A stretch of 34,963 nt of DNA, from contig JAJYDG010000008.1 in NCBI GenBank assembly GCA_021777675.1, positions 1-34,963 of the forward strand. Direction: 5' to 3'. Below are positions 1 to 9,391 of this stretch, one piece after another; position 1 is the stretch's first letter; every line of letters starts with the position of its first letter. The notes beneath the pieces were generated by a model. That model was given only the letters and a program-made list of their open reading frames with translations. It did not search any database and was not told where the DNA came from. The translations under genes and the position numbers were made by a program. This DNA comes from a bacterium. GTDB lineage: Bacteria; Patescibacteriota; Minisyncoccia; Moranbacterales; UBA2206.

Positions 1-192
1 TCTGCTTTTTTTGATTTTAAAGCAAATATTTTTGTTAATTTAATTAAGTTATTATAGATTGAATAAAATATTTCCAGATAATAAGCACGAGTAAGAGGAA
101 ACAAGCAAGAAGGCACAACGATTCTTGAAATCAAAAAAATAGCCACATCCACAACAAAAAAACAAAAGCGCTAAAAAATAATTCAAGACCAT
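1..192 (-). pseudogene. Partial, apparently frameshifted membrane-protein start
   Basis: A minus-strand ATG at 192 follows a strong promoter and opens a hydrophobic N-terminus (MVLNYFLALLFF). That frame soon leaves sense at a run of seven T on the coding strand (plus-strand A7, 156-162) and closes after about 43 codons. If one T is removed, the reading continues as VVDVAIFLISRIVV and stays open to the window edge, giving a plausible membrane-spanning segment followed by a basic stretch. I infer one gene with an indel in the homopolymer. It could be a true mutation, a sequencing error or slippage. The family is not recognised and the rest lies outside the window. It could also be two chance open frames. 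Confidence 0.35.
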
Positions 193-226
193 TTTAACTG
201 CTTCACTGTAATGATTATATCACACT

Positions 227-254
227 ATTATACATAAATCCACAATCCTGTCAA
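227..254 (-). promoter_or_regulatory. Sigma-70-type promoter for the leftmost minus-strand gene
   Basis: On the minus strand TTGACA (254-249) is followed after 16 nt by TATAAT (232-227), both perfect consensus hexamers. The expected start is near 220, some 28 nt before the ATG at 192. It diverges from the hrcA promoter about 70 bp away. Confidence 0.7.
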
Positions 255-324
255 CTAGTACATAAAAAATTATACAAAAAAACAGCTAAAAATAGCCAAA
301 AAAATAAATATTTTGATAGAACAC

Positions 325-352
325 TTGACAGAGAAAAAGAATAGTGTAAAAT
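325..352 (+). promoter_or_regulatory. Promoter of the hrcA-grpE-hsp20-dnaK cluster
   Basis: TTGACA (325-330), 16 nt spacer, TAAAAT (347-352). The CIRCE operator starts 5 nt downstream, so the transcription start falls inside or at the edge of the operator. This is the usual arrangement for HrcA repression. Confidence 0.75.
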
Positions 353-356
353 TAAA

Positions 357-383
357 TTAGCACTCAATACTAACGAGTGCTAA
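357..383 (+). promoter_or_regulatory. CIRCE operator (HrcA binding site)
   Basis: The site reads TTAGCACTC, 9 nt, GAGTGCTAA. It is a perfect inverted repeat that matches the known CIRCE consensus at every arm position. It lies between the promoter and hrcA, so HrcA should repress its own operon. As DNA it is the HrcA operator, and in the 5' leader RNA it can also form a hairpin. Confidence 0.97.
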
Positions 384-411
384 AAGAAAAAAATTAACCC
401 CTTAAATTGAT

Positions 412-1149
412 ATGGAAGAAAGATTACAAAAAATATTGTCTTTCATAATTGAAGAGTATACTGCTTCGGCCGTTCCTGTTGGATCAAAAGTGCTTTCTGA
501 AAAATACATAAAAGATCTTAGTCCGGCAACAATCAGAAACGATATGGCAGAACTGGAAAAGGATGGTTACCTCTATCAACCGCATACCAGCGCCGGACGC
601 ATTCCAACAGACAAAGGTTATCGCTATTTCGTTTCAGAAATTATGCCCGCACAAGAACTAAGCCTATCGGAGCAAAAAAAAATGCAAGCGGAACTTTTGA
701 AATTAAAAGCACAAAATATCAGGCTTTCCCGCTCCACAGCAAAATTATTATCATCGCTTAGCGGTAGCTTGGCAGTAACGGGAATAGAAAAAGAATTTTA
801 TGATTTTGGCATAAAAGAATTATTGGATAATCCGGAGTTTAGAGAAATTGATGAGTTTTGCAAGGTGGCCGAAGCACTGGACTATATCGACGAGAATATT
901 GATACTCTTTTACAAAAAATCAAAGTGGGAGAAACAAAAATTTTTATTGGCAAAGAAAATCCGATAAAAGGCATTTCCAATTGTTCGATGATCGTTTCAC
1001 CCTACGAAACAATCAGTGGTGAAAAAGGATTGCTTGCGATAATTGGTCCCAAAAGAATGAAATATGCCAAAAATAAATCATTAATGGAGTATATGAAAAA
1101 AATTTTAAGTTCGAGTGTGTTAATTTTAATTATTATAAATTTTATTTAA
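412..1149 (+). CDS. hrcA: Heat-inducible transcription repressor HrcA (short form)
   Basis: HrcA represses class I heat-shock genes by binding CIRCE, and in other bacteria GroEL modulates its activity. The N-terminal 75 residues carry the winged-helix domain, with the recognisable segment SPATIRNDMAELEKDGYL and then TSAGRIPTDKGYRYFV. The C-terminal part contains the expected IVSPYE and G-x-LAIIGPKRMKY segments. At 245 residues it is about 100 shorter than the usual HrcA, and the missing part is the middle inserted domain. The last 13 residues are an unusual hydrophobic tail (VLILIIINFI). There is no clear Shine-Dalgarno sequence. It lies directly downstream of a perfect CIRCE site and is first in the cluster, so autoregulation is very likely. 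Confidence 0.93.
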   Translation: MEERLQKILSFIIEEYTASAVPVGSKVLSEKYIKDLSPATIRNDMAELEKDGYLYQPHTSAGRIPTDKGYRYFVSEIMPAQELSLSEQKKMQAELLKLKAQNIRLSRSTAKLLSSLSGSLAVTGIEKEFYDFGIKELLDNPEFREIDEFCKVAEALDYIDENIDTLLQKIKVGETKIFIGKENPIKGISNCSMIVSPYETISGEKGLLAIIGPKRMKYAKNKSLMEYMKKILSSSVLILIIINFI

Positions 1150-1153
1150 AAGC

Positions 1154-1660
1154 ATGAAAGAAGAAAAAACAAAAATTATTGATGATGCCGAAATAAACAA
1201 CACGGAAGAACCAAGAGAAGGCTCTGAGGAAATAAAAGATAAGGAGCAGGAATATTTGCTAGGTTGGCGCAGATGTCTTGCTGATTTTGAAAACTACAAA
1301 AAACGACAACAAGAAAATCAAAAAAACATCGATAGCTACATCAAAGAAGATTTGATTCTACAGATAATCCCCGTAATTGATAATTTTCGTAGCGCTACGG
1401 AACATATTCCGGACAAACAAAAAGAAGTCGCTTGGATCGTAGGAATAATGCATATTCAAAAACAGTTGGAAAACATTTTAAAAGAAAATGGCGTAGCAGA
1501 AATAGAAGTTAAAACAGGAGATGAATTTGATCCGAATTTTCATGAAGCTATTGCCAATAATGAAAAACAGGATTCGACAAATAAAATTAAGAAGGTAATT
1601 TTACGAGGTTACCGGCTCGGAGAAAAAATAATTCGTCCGGCGCGAGTAATCGTAGAATAA
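1154..1660 (+). CDS. grpE: Nucleotide exchange factor GrpE
   Basis: GrpE releases ADP from DnaK and so resets the chaperone cycle in the cytoplasm. The first 40 residues are charged and low in complexity, followed by a helical region with LADFENYKKRQQ. The C-terminal beta domain carries GDEFDPNFHEAI and GYRLGEKIIRPARVIV, both family hallmarks. At 168 residues it is a normal length. It starts 4 nt after the hrcA stop without a visible Shine-Dalgarno sequence, so translation is probably coupled to hrcA. Confidence 0.96.
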   Translation: MKEEKTKIIDDAEINNTEEPREGSEEIKDKEQEYLLGWRRCLADFENYKKRQQENQKNIDSYIKEDLILQIIPVIDNFRSATEHIPDKQKEVAWIVGIMHIQKQLENILKENGVAEIEVKTGDEFDPNFHEAIANNEKQDSTNKIKKVILRGYRLGEKIIRPARVIVE

Positions 1661-1696
1661 TCTGTAAAAAATTAAAATTGAAAGGAGGTGAATAAT

Positions 1697-2104
1697 ATGA
1701 ACAGAGGAATTATTCATTGGTCTCCCATGCGAGATCTTAACAGATTTTTTGAAGACGAAATGTTCGAAGGAGCAGATTTTGTTCCAGCGGTGGATGTTTA
1801 TCAAGACAAAGATAATGTTATTGTCGAAACACCATTAGCCGGAGTTAATCCTGAAAACGTTGATATTTCGGTTGAAAATGATGTGTTGACTATTTCCGGC
1901 TCAACCGAAGAGAAAAAAGAAGTGAAGCGAGAAGATTATTACAGAAAAGAAGTGCGCTCCGGTTCGTTTTCTCGTTCGATAATCTTACCAATGGCGGTAA
2001 AATCGGACAAGGCGGAAGCTCATTCATCCAAAGGAATGCTTAAAATTATTATTCCTAAAGCAGATGAGGTGAAGCCGAAAAAGATTTCAGTTAAAATCAA
2101 ATAG
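1697..2104 (+). CDS. Small heat-shock protein, Hsp20/alpha-crystallin family
   Basis: This is an ATP-independent holdase that binds unfolding proteins and passes them to DnaK. The alpha-crystallin domain spans about residues 30-135 and includes VDVYQDKDNVIVETPLAGV, the G-x-L signature in SSKGMLKIIIPKAD, and a short basic C-terminal tail. I place the start at the ATG at 1697, because a full Shine-Dalgarno sequence AAAGGAGGTG lies at 1681-1690. A GTG at 1688 lies inside that ribosome site and is not a credible start. The strong ribosome site contrasts with hrcA, grpE and dnaK, which have none, and suggests higher translation. Confidence 0.95.
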   Translation: MNRGIIHWSPMRDLNRFFEDEMFEGADFVPAVDVYQDKDNVIVETPLAGVNPENVDISVENDVLTISGSTEEKKEVKREDYYRKEVRSGSFSRSIILPMAVKSDKAEAHSSKGMLKIIIPKADEVKPKKISVKIK

Positions 2105-2113
2105 TGTGGCTAA

Positions 2114-2150
2114 CCCTTAGGCCGACAAATTTGTTTGTCGGCCACTAGGG
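2114..2150 (+). other. Strong hairpin between hsp20 and dnaK
   Basis: A perfect 10-bp stem (GGCCGACAAA at 2120-2129 with TTTGTCGGCC at 2134-2143) closes a four-base loop. Flanking CCCT (2114-2117) and AGGG (2147-2150) can extend it. No T run follows, so it does not look like an intrinsic terminator. An RNA processing or stability element, or partial attenuation between the two genes, is possible. Confidence 0.7.
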
Positions 2151-2174
2151 AAAGTGACAACCCTGATAATTTAA

Positions 2175-4148
<1,974 letters not shown>

Positions 4149-4163
4149 CACTAATTTAATCGC

Positions 4164-4197
4164 AAAAGAGTCCCGTTTTTTACGGGACTCTTTTTTT
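4164..4197 (+). terminator. Intrinsic terminator after dnaK, probably bidirectional
   Basis: GAGTCCCGT (4168-4176) pairs perfectly with ACGGGACTC (4182-4190) around a T5 loop. It is flanked by AAAA and TTTTTTT, so it also works for the convergent gene that ends at 4221 on the other strand. Confidence 0.95.
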
Positions 4198-4220
4198 ACT
4201 TAAAAGAAAAAAATCGAAAT

Positions 4221-5285
4221 CTATTTTGTCAATTCGCTATCAATTACGGATTTTAATTGATCAGCTGAAATTGTTCCGCTTTGAAGTTGATTATTAACAA
4301 AAACACTTGGCGTTTCGGAAATAGCAAAGCTATCTGCTTCTTTTTTATCCGCATCAATTTTAGTTTGATATTTTTTATCTACCAAACATTGATTAAATTT
4401 AGCAGCATCCAATCCCAATGTCTTGGCATATTCCTTGAATTTTGGCAAATCATCCTTAGTCGACCATATTGTTTGATTAGCATAAAGCTTATCGGCATAT
4501 TCCCAAAACTTATTTTGCTCTAAAGCGCAACCGGCAGCCAATGCGGCATCATTAGCTTGAGTGTGAATATCCATTGGTAAAAACTTATAATCAAACAATA
4601 CTTTATCTTGATAATTTTTCATAATATCACGCAAAGCCGGTTGAAATAATTTGCAATAAGGACACTGAAAATCAGAAAAGATAACCACCTTTACTTTCGC
4701 ATTATTAGCGCCAAAAATAGCATCCCCCTCATTGATTTTTGGCAATTCAATATATTTTCCGACCGGAATTCCGACATCCTGCGTGCGTAATGCTAATTGG
4801 CTATCTTTTTCATCAAAAAGCGTTCCGGCTTGACTATAAAAATCAGTTTGTTTCACTTCTGATCCAAACACAAAAGCTGGCAATGTTTTAATGGAAAATT
4901 TTTGAATCAGTTGCTTGCCCTCTTCTGAATTATAATTAATTTTTTCAGTTGACAATGTTGGTAATATTCTTTTTAGCCAAACTAAAATTTCATCCACTTT
5001 GCAGTTTTCACAACTATCATCATTAATTACATCCACACTTACCGCCGGATCGCCATAGGCCACCCAAGTTTTTTTATCAGCCTCAAAAATATCACTTTGG
5101 TTCAATTTTTTTGCCGAAAATCCATCCCGCCTGATTAATTGTGAAAAATCAACAAAAAGACTACCCAGAAACATTCCTAAAAGTAAAATGACAATGGAAA
5201 TTAAATTCTTAGTTTTATTTTTTATTTTTTTTCCATTGACAATCTTTTCTTCTTCTGTCGTTTGAATGTTTTTTTCCATTTCCAT
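4221..5285 (-). CDS. Membrane-anchored tandem thioredoxin-fold (DsbA-like) protein
   Basis: A probable extracytoplasmic thiol oxidoreductase. A basic segment is followed by one transmembrane anchor (about residues 27-45, NLISIVILLLGMFLGSLFV). A first thioredoxin-like unit carries C-E-N-C (about 92-95) and a cis-proline-like TLPAFVFG. A second, DsbA/Thioredoxin_4-like domain carries F-S-D-F-Q-C-P-Y-C (active site CPYC, about 208-211) and ends with ETPSVFVNNQ, its cis-proline loop. I chose the ATG at 5285, preceded by an AAGG at suitable spacing. A TTG at 5315, overlapping the upstream stop, would add 10 residues. It follows a small anchored protein in a two-gene unit. Likely substrates are exported Cys proteins such as the one at 24685-25182, which is inference. 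Confidence 0.88.
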   Translation of the reverse strand: MEMEKNIQTTEEEKIVNGKKIKNKTKNLISIVILLLGMFLGSLFVDFSQLIRRDGFSAKKLNQSDIFEADKKTWVAYGDPAVSVDVINDDSCENCKVDEILVWLKRILPTLSTEKINYNSEEGKQLIQKFSIKTLPAFVFGSEVKQTDFYSQAGTLFDEKDSQLALRTQDVGIPVGKYIELPKINEGDAIFGANNAKVKVVIFSDFQCPYCKLFQPALRDIMKNYQDKVLFDYKFLPMDIHTQANDAALAAGCALEQNKFWEYADKLYANQTIWSTKDDLPKFKEYAKTLGLDAAKFNQCLVDKKYQTKIDADKKEADSFAISETPSVFVNNQLQSGTISADQLKSVIDSELTK

Positions 5286-5311
5286 AAATTTAACCTTATT
5301 TATTGTGCAAA

Positions 5312-5614
5312 TCAATTTTGCGCTTGATTATTTTGCTCAACAGGAGTACCTTGACCATTTTTTTCATTTCCGCTTGCTTCGGAATTATTTTGATTTTGCG
5401 ACACCGCATTTCTCGCTTGCATCAAATCCATTTGCATTTTATTGATATTATAATCTTGGGAATCAATTTTCATTAAATAATCGTTATAACCAATCGTTAT
5501 TTTTTTCAATGCTTCAGTTTTAAGCACAATACCAATTAAAAACCCCAAAATAAAAATCATTCCCAGATTTATGATAAAATTCTTTTTACTATCTTTTTCA
5601 ACTTCTTTTTCCAT
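5312..5614 (-). CDS. Small single-pass membrane protein, unknown function
   Basis: 100 residues, no family recognised. A charged cytoplasmic start is followed by one transmembrane segment (about residues 13-31, FIINLGMIFILGFLIGIVL). Next comes a short possibly helical stretch (about 35-75) and then a Gln/Asn/Glu-rich disordered tail. The stop overlaps a possible TTG start of the thioredoxin-fold gene and lies 26 nt before its likely ATG, so the two are probably co-expressed and may interact at the membrane. Its upstream promoter suggests it begins a unit separate from the MacB genes. Confidence 0.7.
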   Translation of the reverse strand: MEKEVEKDSKKNFIINLGMIFILGFLIGIVLKTEALKKITIGYNDYLMKIDSQDYNINKMQMDLMQARNAVSQNQNNSEASGNEKNGQGTPVEQNNQAQN

Positions 5615-5653
5615 GCGCTTTTTTAAAAATTTTTTTTACCAAAAACCTTTTTT

Positions 5654-5681
5654 AGTTTAGCATAACCAAAAAAAGCCACAA
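5654..5681 (-). promoter_or_regulatory. Possible extended -10 promoter for the thioredoxin-fold unit
   Basis: Minus strand TTGTGG (5681-5676), 16 nt, then TAAACT (5659-5654) with TGC directly before it as an extended -10. It overlaps the terminator-like hairpin of the preceding MacB unit, so the assignment is moderate. Confidence 0.45.
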
Positions 5682-5693
5682 CTTGCGCTTTTT
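5670..5693 (-). terminator. Possible terminator after the MacB-type permease genes
   Basis: Minus strand AAAAAGC (5693-5687) pairs with GCTTTTT (5676-5670), with a 10-nt loop and a run of seven T at the 3' side (5674-5668). The stem is A/T-rich and short. Confidence 0.55.
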
Positions 5694-5716
5694 GTATTTT
5701 ATTGTATATTTTTTAT

Positions 5717-6973
5717 TCAATCTTTTCGCAATGCCTCCATTGGACTGAGTTTGGATGCGGCGCGCGCCGGATAATAACCAAAAATTATGCCCGTCAAAAA
5801 AGAAAAACCTACCGCTAAAAATATAGCATTGGCGCTAACGGATAAATTTATCGAATAACCGAAAGAATTAGAAAAATAAGACAACGCTAAAAGCAATAAA
5901 TATCCCAACATGATTCCAATTATTCCGCCAAAAAAAGTAATAAAAATTGCCTCCCACAAAAATTGACGCAAAATATTTTTTGCTTTGGCGCCTACCGCTT
6001 TGCGCAATCCAATTTCAAAAGTACGCTCCGCCACTGCCACATACATTATGTTCATAATTCCAACCCCCCCAACTAGAAGCGAGATGGAAGTCAGCGCCAA
6101 AAGCAAAATATTGATTGTATTGAACACGCTATTTATTGTATTTTGCGCATCCTTAATCGACATAACACCGAAATCGTCTTTATTGGGATCGGTTATTTTG
6201 TGTAATTTTCTCATTTCGAAAATAATATTGGCAGTTGTTTCATCAATAGCATTTTGATCACTTACTCGCAACCCAATCATTCGAACATAATTTATGCCTA
6301 AAATCTTTTTTTGCAATGTTCTCACCGGAACATAAATAATTTCGTCAAAATTAAAAAATCCCACCGTTCCTCTTTTCGCCAGCACACCGATTACTCGGTA
6401 TTTTTGGTCTTTTATTTTAATCTCTTTGCCAATTGGATCGACTCCGCCAAAAAAAGCGTCGTTAATATCCGAACCGATTACAGCCACCTGAGCTAAACCG
6501 CGGTCATCCGCTTCGGAATAAAAAGAACCTTCTTTTAAGCCAAAATTAGCATCCACTGTCGGCAGTTGCGCTCCGGCGCCAAAAAGCATAACTTGTTTGT
6601 TAAAATTTTGGTAACTAACTAATTCTTGGTCAATTGAAGCCGCATAATAACTTTTAATATTTGGTAATTTTCCTAATGCGTCCGCATCAGAAAGAGTGAG
6701 AGTGGTAATTTGAATTCCCGTTGCCTGCCCGACGGCATTGGAAGTTGATGTTTGCTTTGTAGCGGGGACTTTAACTTCCACTTGAATTAAATCTGTGCCA
6801 AAACTGTTTACTTGCTTTAAGATATATTCTTTCACTCCTTGCCCTAATGCGCTTACTAAAATAACCGCCAATACACCAATAACCACACCGATTAATGTCA
6901 AAACTGTTCGCCCCAAATTGGCGCGCAGATTATTAATTGCTAATTTAATTGAAATAATTAACTCTGTTAACAT
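5717..6973 (-). CDS. ABC transporter permease, MacB/FtsX type (second permease)
   Basis: Membrane subunit of a MacB-like exporter. The layout is typical: an N-terminal transmembrane helix (about residues 22-46), a large extracytoplasmic MacB core domain (about 47-275), then three helices with the FtsX signature VGGVGIMNIM and GLRKAVGAKAKNI. The C-terminal end Y-P-A-R-A-A-S-K-L-S-P-M-E-A-L-R is characteristic. The length of 418 is normal. It is a paralogue of the permease directly upstream (13 nt between them), so the transporter is probably a heterodimer with the ATPase at 8233-8964. The substrate is unknown; in MacB systems peptides, toxins or lipids are moved. Confidence 0.93.
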   Translation of the reverse strand: MLTELIISIKLAINNLRANLGRTVLTLIGVVIGVLAVILVSALGQGVKEYILKQVNSFGTDLIQVEVKVPATKQTSTSNAVGQATGIQITTLTLSDADALGKLPNIKSYYAASIDQELVSYQNFNKQVMLFGAGAQLPTVDANFGLKEGSFYSEADDRGLAQVAVIGSDINDAFFGGVDPIGKEIKIKDQKYRVIGVLAKRGTVGFFNFDEIIYVPVRTLQKKILGINYVRMIGLRVSDQNAIDETTANIIFEMRKLHKITDPNKDDFGVMSIKDAQNTINSVFNTINILLLALTSISLLVGGVGIMNIMYVAVAERTFEIGLRKAVGAKAKNILRQFLWEAIFITFFGGIIGIMLGYLLLLALSYFSNSFGYSINLSVSANAIFLAVGFSFLTGIIFGYYPARAASKLSPMEALRKD

Positions 6974-6986
6974 GCTGATTTATTAT

Positions 6987-8228
6987 TTATTCATAACGTA
7001 ATGCCTCCATTGGAGAAATTTTTGCAGCTTTAAGCGCCGGATAGATTCCAAAAACCAATCCGATGAAAATAGAAACGGATGTAGCAAGAATTATCGCACT
7101 TCCCGTAATCATAAATTGCCAAGAATAGCCAAGTTGATTGATGATTATTGCAGCTAAAAAGGAAACTGCTATACCAATAATTATACCAAGAATTCCACCG
7201 ATTAGCGTTATAAAAATCGCCTCGACTAAAAATTGAGAAATGATGTGCGAATTTCTGGCACCAATCGCTTTGCGCAATCCCACTTCGCGAACACGCTGAT
7301 GAACAGAAATCAGCATAATATTCATAATTCCCACACCTCCGACAATCAAAGAAATCGCCGCTACCGCAGCCAAAAAATATTTTAAGATATTTGTTATTGT
7401 TGTAAGTACATCAAGAGCTTGAGCGCTATTTCTAATGGAAAAATCATCACTGGCGTCACTTTTTATTTTATGTTGTCCGCGAAGAGTTATTTCAATATCC
7501 GAAACAGCTTTATCCATATTATTCTTATCATCAATCTTAATCCGCATAAAATTCAAATAATCAATTCCCAGAAGTAATTTTTGTCCGGTGAACAGCGGAA
7601 CAAAAATCATGTCATCATTATTGGAAAACCCCACCGATCCTCTTTCAGTCAATACTCCTATAACTGTTAAGCTAATATTTTTCAGTGAAATCGTTTTGCC
7701 AATCGAATCTTCATTGGGAAAAAGATCTTTTGCTCTGTTAAAACCCAAAACAGCCGTTCGTGACATATTAGTATCATCTTCTTTGGCGAAAAATCTACCT
7801 TCTTTTAATTTTATATCCTCAACATTTATCAAGCTAGCCGTTACACCTTGAAAACTGGTCTGAAAAGAACCATTTTTGTTTTTTACTGTTGCCGATCCTG
7901 TCACATAGGCCGATGCGTCAACTGCATCAGGCACATTTCTTTTTTCCAAAACAGCCTTTAAATCAGCATATTTCAAGGTTGTCGTTACCACTCCCAATGC
8001 GGAGGCTGGCGGTCCTTTTTGATCAGAAGCTCCCGGTAAAACTCCAATTAAGTTAGAACCAATTCCTGATACTTGATCCAGAATTAATTTTTGAGCACTA
8101 GCACCAATCGCCATCACAATAATTACAGAAGCGATTCCGATAATAATGCCCAGAATTGTTAAAAATGAACGGAATTTTACCGCCATTAAGTTTTTATAAG
8201 CTATTTTGATTGAATTGGTAAGTATCAT
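6987..8228 (-). CDS. ABC transporter permease, MacB/FtsX type (first permease)
   Basis: Same architecture as its downstream paralogue: N-terminal helix starting FRSFLTILGIIIGIASVIIV, an extracytoplasmic core domain, then VGGVGIMNIMLISVHQRV and GLRKAIGARNSHI with three C-terminal helices and the ending YPALKAAKISPMEALRYE. 413 residues. It starts 4 nt after the ATPase stop, so the two are translationally coupled. Two different permeases next to one ATPase point to a heterodimeric exporter. If the host lacks an outer membrane, as CPR bacteria are thought to, export would be across a single membrane. Confidence 0.93.
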   Translation of the reverse strand: MILTNSIKIAYKNLMAVKFRSFLTILGIIIGIASVIIVMAIGASAQKLILDQVSGIGSNLIGVLPGASDQKGPPASALGVVTTTLKYADLKAVLEKRNVPDAVDASAYVTGSATVKNKNGSFQTSFQGVTASLINVEDIKLKEGRFFAKEDDTNMSRTAVLGFNRAKDLFPNEDSIGKTISLKNISLTVIGVLTERGSVGFSNNDDMIFVPLFTGQKLLLGIDYLNFMRIKIDDKNNMDKAVSDIEITLRGQHKIKSDASDDFSIRNSAQALDVLTTITNILKYFLAAVAAISLIVGGVGIMNIMLISVHQRVREVGLRKAIGARNSHIISQFLVEAIFITLIGGILGIIIGIAVSFLAAIIINQLGYSWQFMITGSAIILATSVSIFIGLVFGIYPALKAAKISPMEALRYE

Positions 8229-8232
8229 TTTG

Positions 8233-8964
8233 TTATTTCAAAAGCTCGTCTTCACTTTCGGCTATCTTCCTATCCCTAACTAAATCATCAGCAATAATTG
8301 CCCCGTCTTTCATATATAAAATTCTTTTGGCATGTTGTGCTGTATAAGTTTCATGTGTTACTAAAATTACCGTATGCCCGGCATCATTCAATTTTTGTAA
8401 AATTCTCATTACTTGCAGTCCCGATTTAGAATCCAAATTACCGGTCGGCTCATCAGCAAAAATAACTTCCGGATCATTAACCAATGCTCGCGCAATCGCT
8501 ACTCGCTGTTTTTCTCCGCCGGATAATTGATTGGAAAAATATCCTAAACGATGTTCCATTCCAACAGCATGCAAGGCGGAATTTACCCGTTCTTGATTAT
8601 TTTTCAAATATTTATTGCTATATAAAAGTGGCAATTCGACATTTTCAAAAACAGTTGTGCGAGAAAGTAAATTAAAAGATTGAAAAATGAAGCCGATTTT
8701 TTTATTGCGAATTTCCGCTAACTGATCATCTAAAAATTCAGAAACATCCAGCCCTTCAAAAAAATATCTTCCTTCACTGGCACGATCCAAGAAACCTAAA
8801 ATTTGCATCAATGTCGATTTTCCCGATCCGCTTGGACCCATAATGGAAATAAACTCTCCTTTTTCGACAGAGAAAGAAACACCGCACAACGCTTGAGTCT
8901 CTACTCCGTCATTGGCATATATTTTGCGCAAGTTTTCTACGGTGATTAACATTTGGTTTGACAT
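8233..8964 (-). CDS. ABC transporter ATPase, MacB/LolD type
   Basis: Cytoplasmic ATPase that powers the MacB-type exporter. Walker A GPSGSGKST lies at residues 43-51, the Q-loop at Q95, signature LSGGE at 147-151, Walker B VIFADE at 167-172 followed by PTGNLDSKSG, which is typical of the MacB/LolD/FtsE group. The switch histidine sits in LVTHE. 243 residues, a single domain. ATG at 8964; an internal ATG at residue 5 is an alternative. Its start region overlaps a promoter facing the opposite way (8958-8986). Adaptor and permease neighbours define the system. Confidence 0.95.
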   Translation of the reverse strand: MSNQMLITVENLRKIYANDGVETQALCGVSFSVEKGEFISIMGPSGSGKSTLMQILGFLDRASEGRYFFEGLDVSEFLDDQLAEIRNKKIGFIFQSFNLLSRTTVFENVELPLLYSNKYLKNNQERVNSALHAVGMEHRLGYFSNQLSGGEKQRVAIARALVNDPEVIFADEPTGNLDSKSGLQVMRILQKLNDAGHTVILVTHETYTAQHAKRILYMKDGAIIADDLVRDRKIAESEDELLK

Positions 8965-8986
8965 AAAAAAAATTATAAACTATATT
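8958..8986 (+). promoter_or_regulatory. Promoter of the plus-strand cysteine-rich gene
   Basis: TTGACA (8958-8963), 17 nt, TATATT (8981-8986). The -35 overlaps the first codons of the divergent ATPase gene. A minus-strand TATAAT (8977-8972) lies inside the spacer, so the two directions may compete for polymerase. Confidence 0.7.
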
Positions 8987-9045
8987 TACGGCAAGTTAGT
9001 TCTTTTTAGAATAAACGCAATAAATAAAAAGGGAGGGCGTTATTT

Positions 9046-9324
9046 ATGGTAAGAGAACATATTTTAGTTTCAAATTTATTACCAACGGCTTGCAACGATT
9101 GTCTTCGTCCTCGTGTTTTTCCCAGATGGGATAATCTTTGCGGAGGATTGTATCCCTTGCAACCAAAGAAAGACGGTTGCGTTTATTTCATACCGGCTGT
9201 TTGCGATTGTTGCGAAAAGTCGGGGAAAAAATGTTCAAATAAGGATGAGCAGAAAATTAATGGCTGTGGAGAATTTAAGCCAAAAATTCCTTATCGGTCA
9301 GAGGCAATTCGCATACTCGACTGA
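9046..9324 (+). CDS. Small cysteine-rich protein, putative metal binding
   Basis: 92 residues, family not recognised. Nine cysteines (residues 16, 19, 32, 45, 53, 55, 56, 63, 74) include C-N-D-C near the start and C-D-C-C in the middle. There is no signal peptide or membrane segment, so a cytoplasmic zinc or iron-sulfur site is possible. The start is supported by GGGAGGG at 9031-9037. It has its own promoter upstream and a strong terminator downstream, and it lies on the opposite strand between the adaptor and the ATPase gene. An overlapping frame at 9113-9352 lacks these signals. Function cannot be stated. Confidence 0.75.
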   Translation: MVREHILVSNLLPTACNDCLRPRVFPRWDNLCGGLYPLQPKKDGCVYFIPAVCDCCEKSGKKCSNKDEQKINGCGEFKPKIPYRSEAIRILD

Positions 9325-9328
9325 ACAG

Positions 9329-9375
9329 AAAGCATATTTTGCAAAATGGTAAGCTATCTGCAAAATATGCTTTTT
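9329..9375 (+). terminator. Terminator after the cysteine-rich gene
   Basis: A perfect 15-bp stem (9329-9343 with 9359-9373; arms contain GCATATTTTGC) encloses a 15-nt loop and ends in TTTTT (9371-9375). It begins 5 nt after the stop codon. In the minus direction no T run follows, so the surrounding operon may read through. Confidence 0.88.
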
Positions 9376-9391
9376 ACTTGCTCAAAAATGC

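Noticed and set aside
1688-1696. GTG start for the Hsp20 gene
   Set aside because: The GTG is part of the Shine-Dalgarno sequence for the ATG at 1697.
9113-9352. Alternative plus-strand frame overlapping the cysteine-rich gene
   Set aside because: It has no ribosome site at the right distance and runs into the terminator stem; the frame from 9046 has promoter, ribosome site and stop in the right order.
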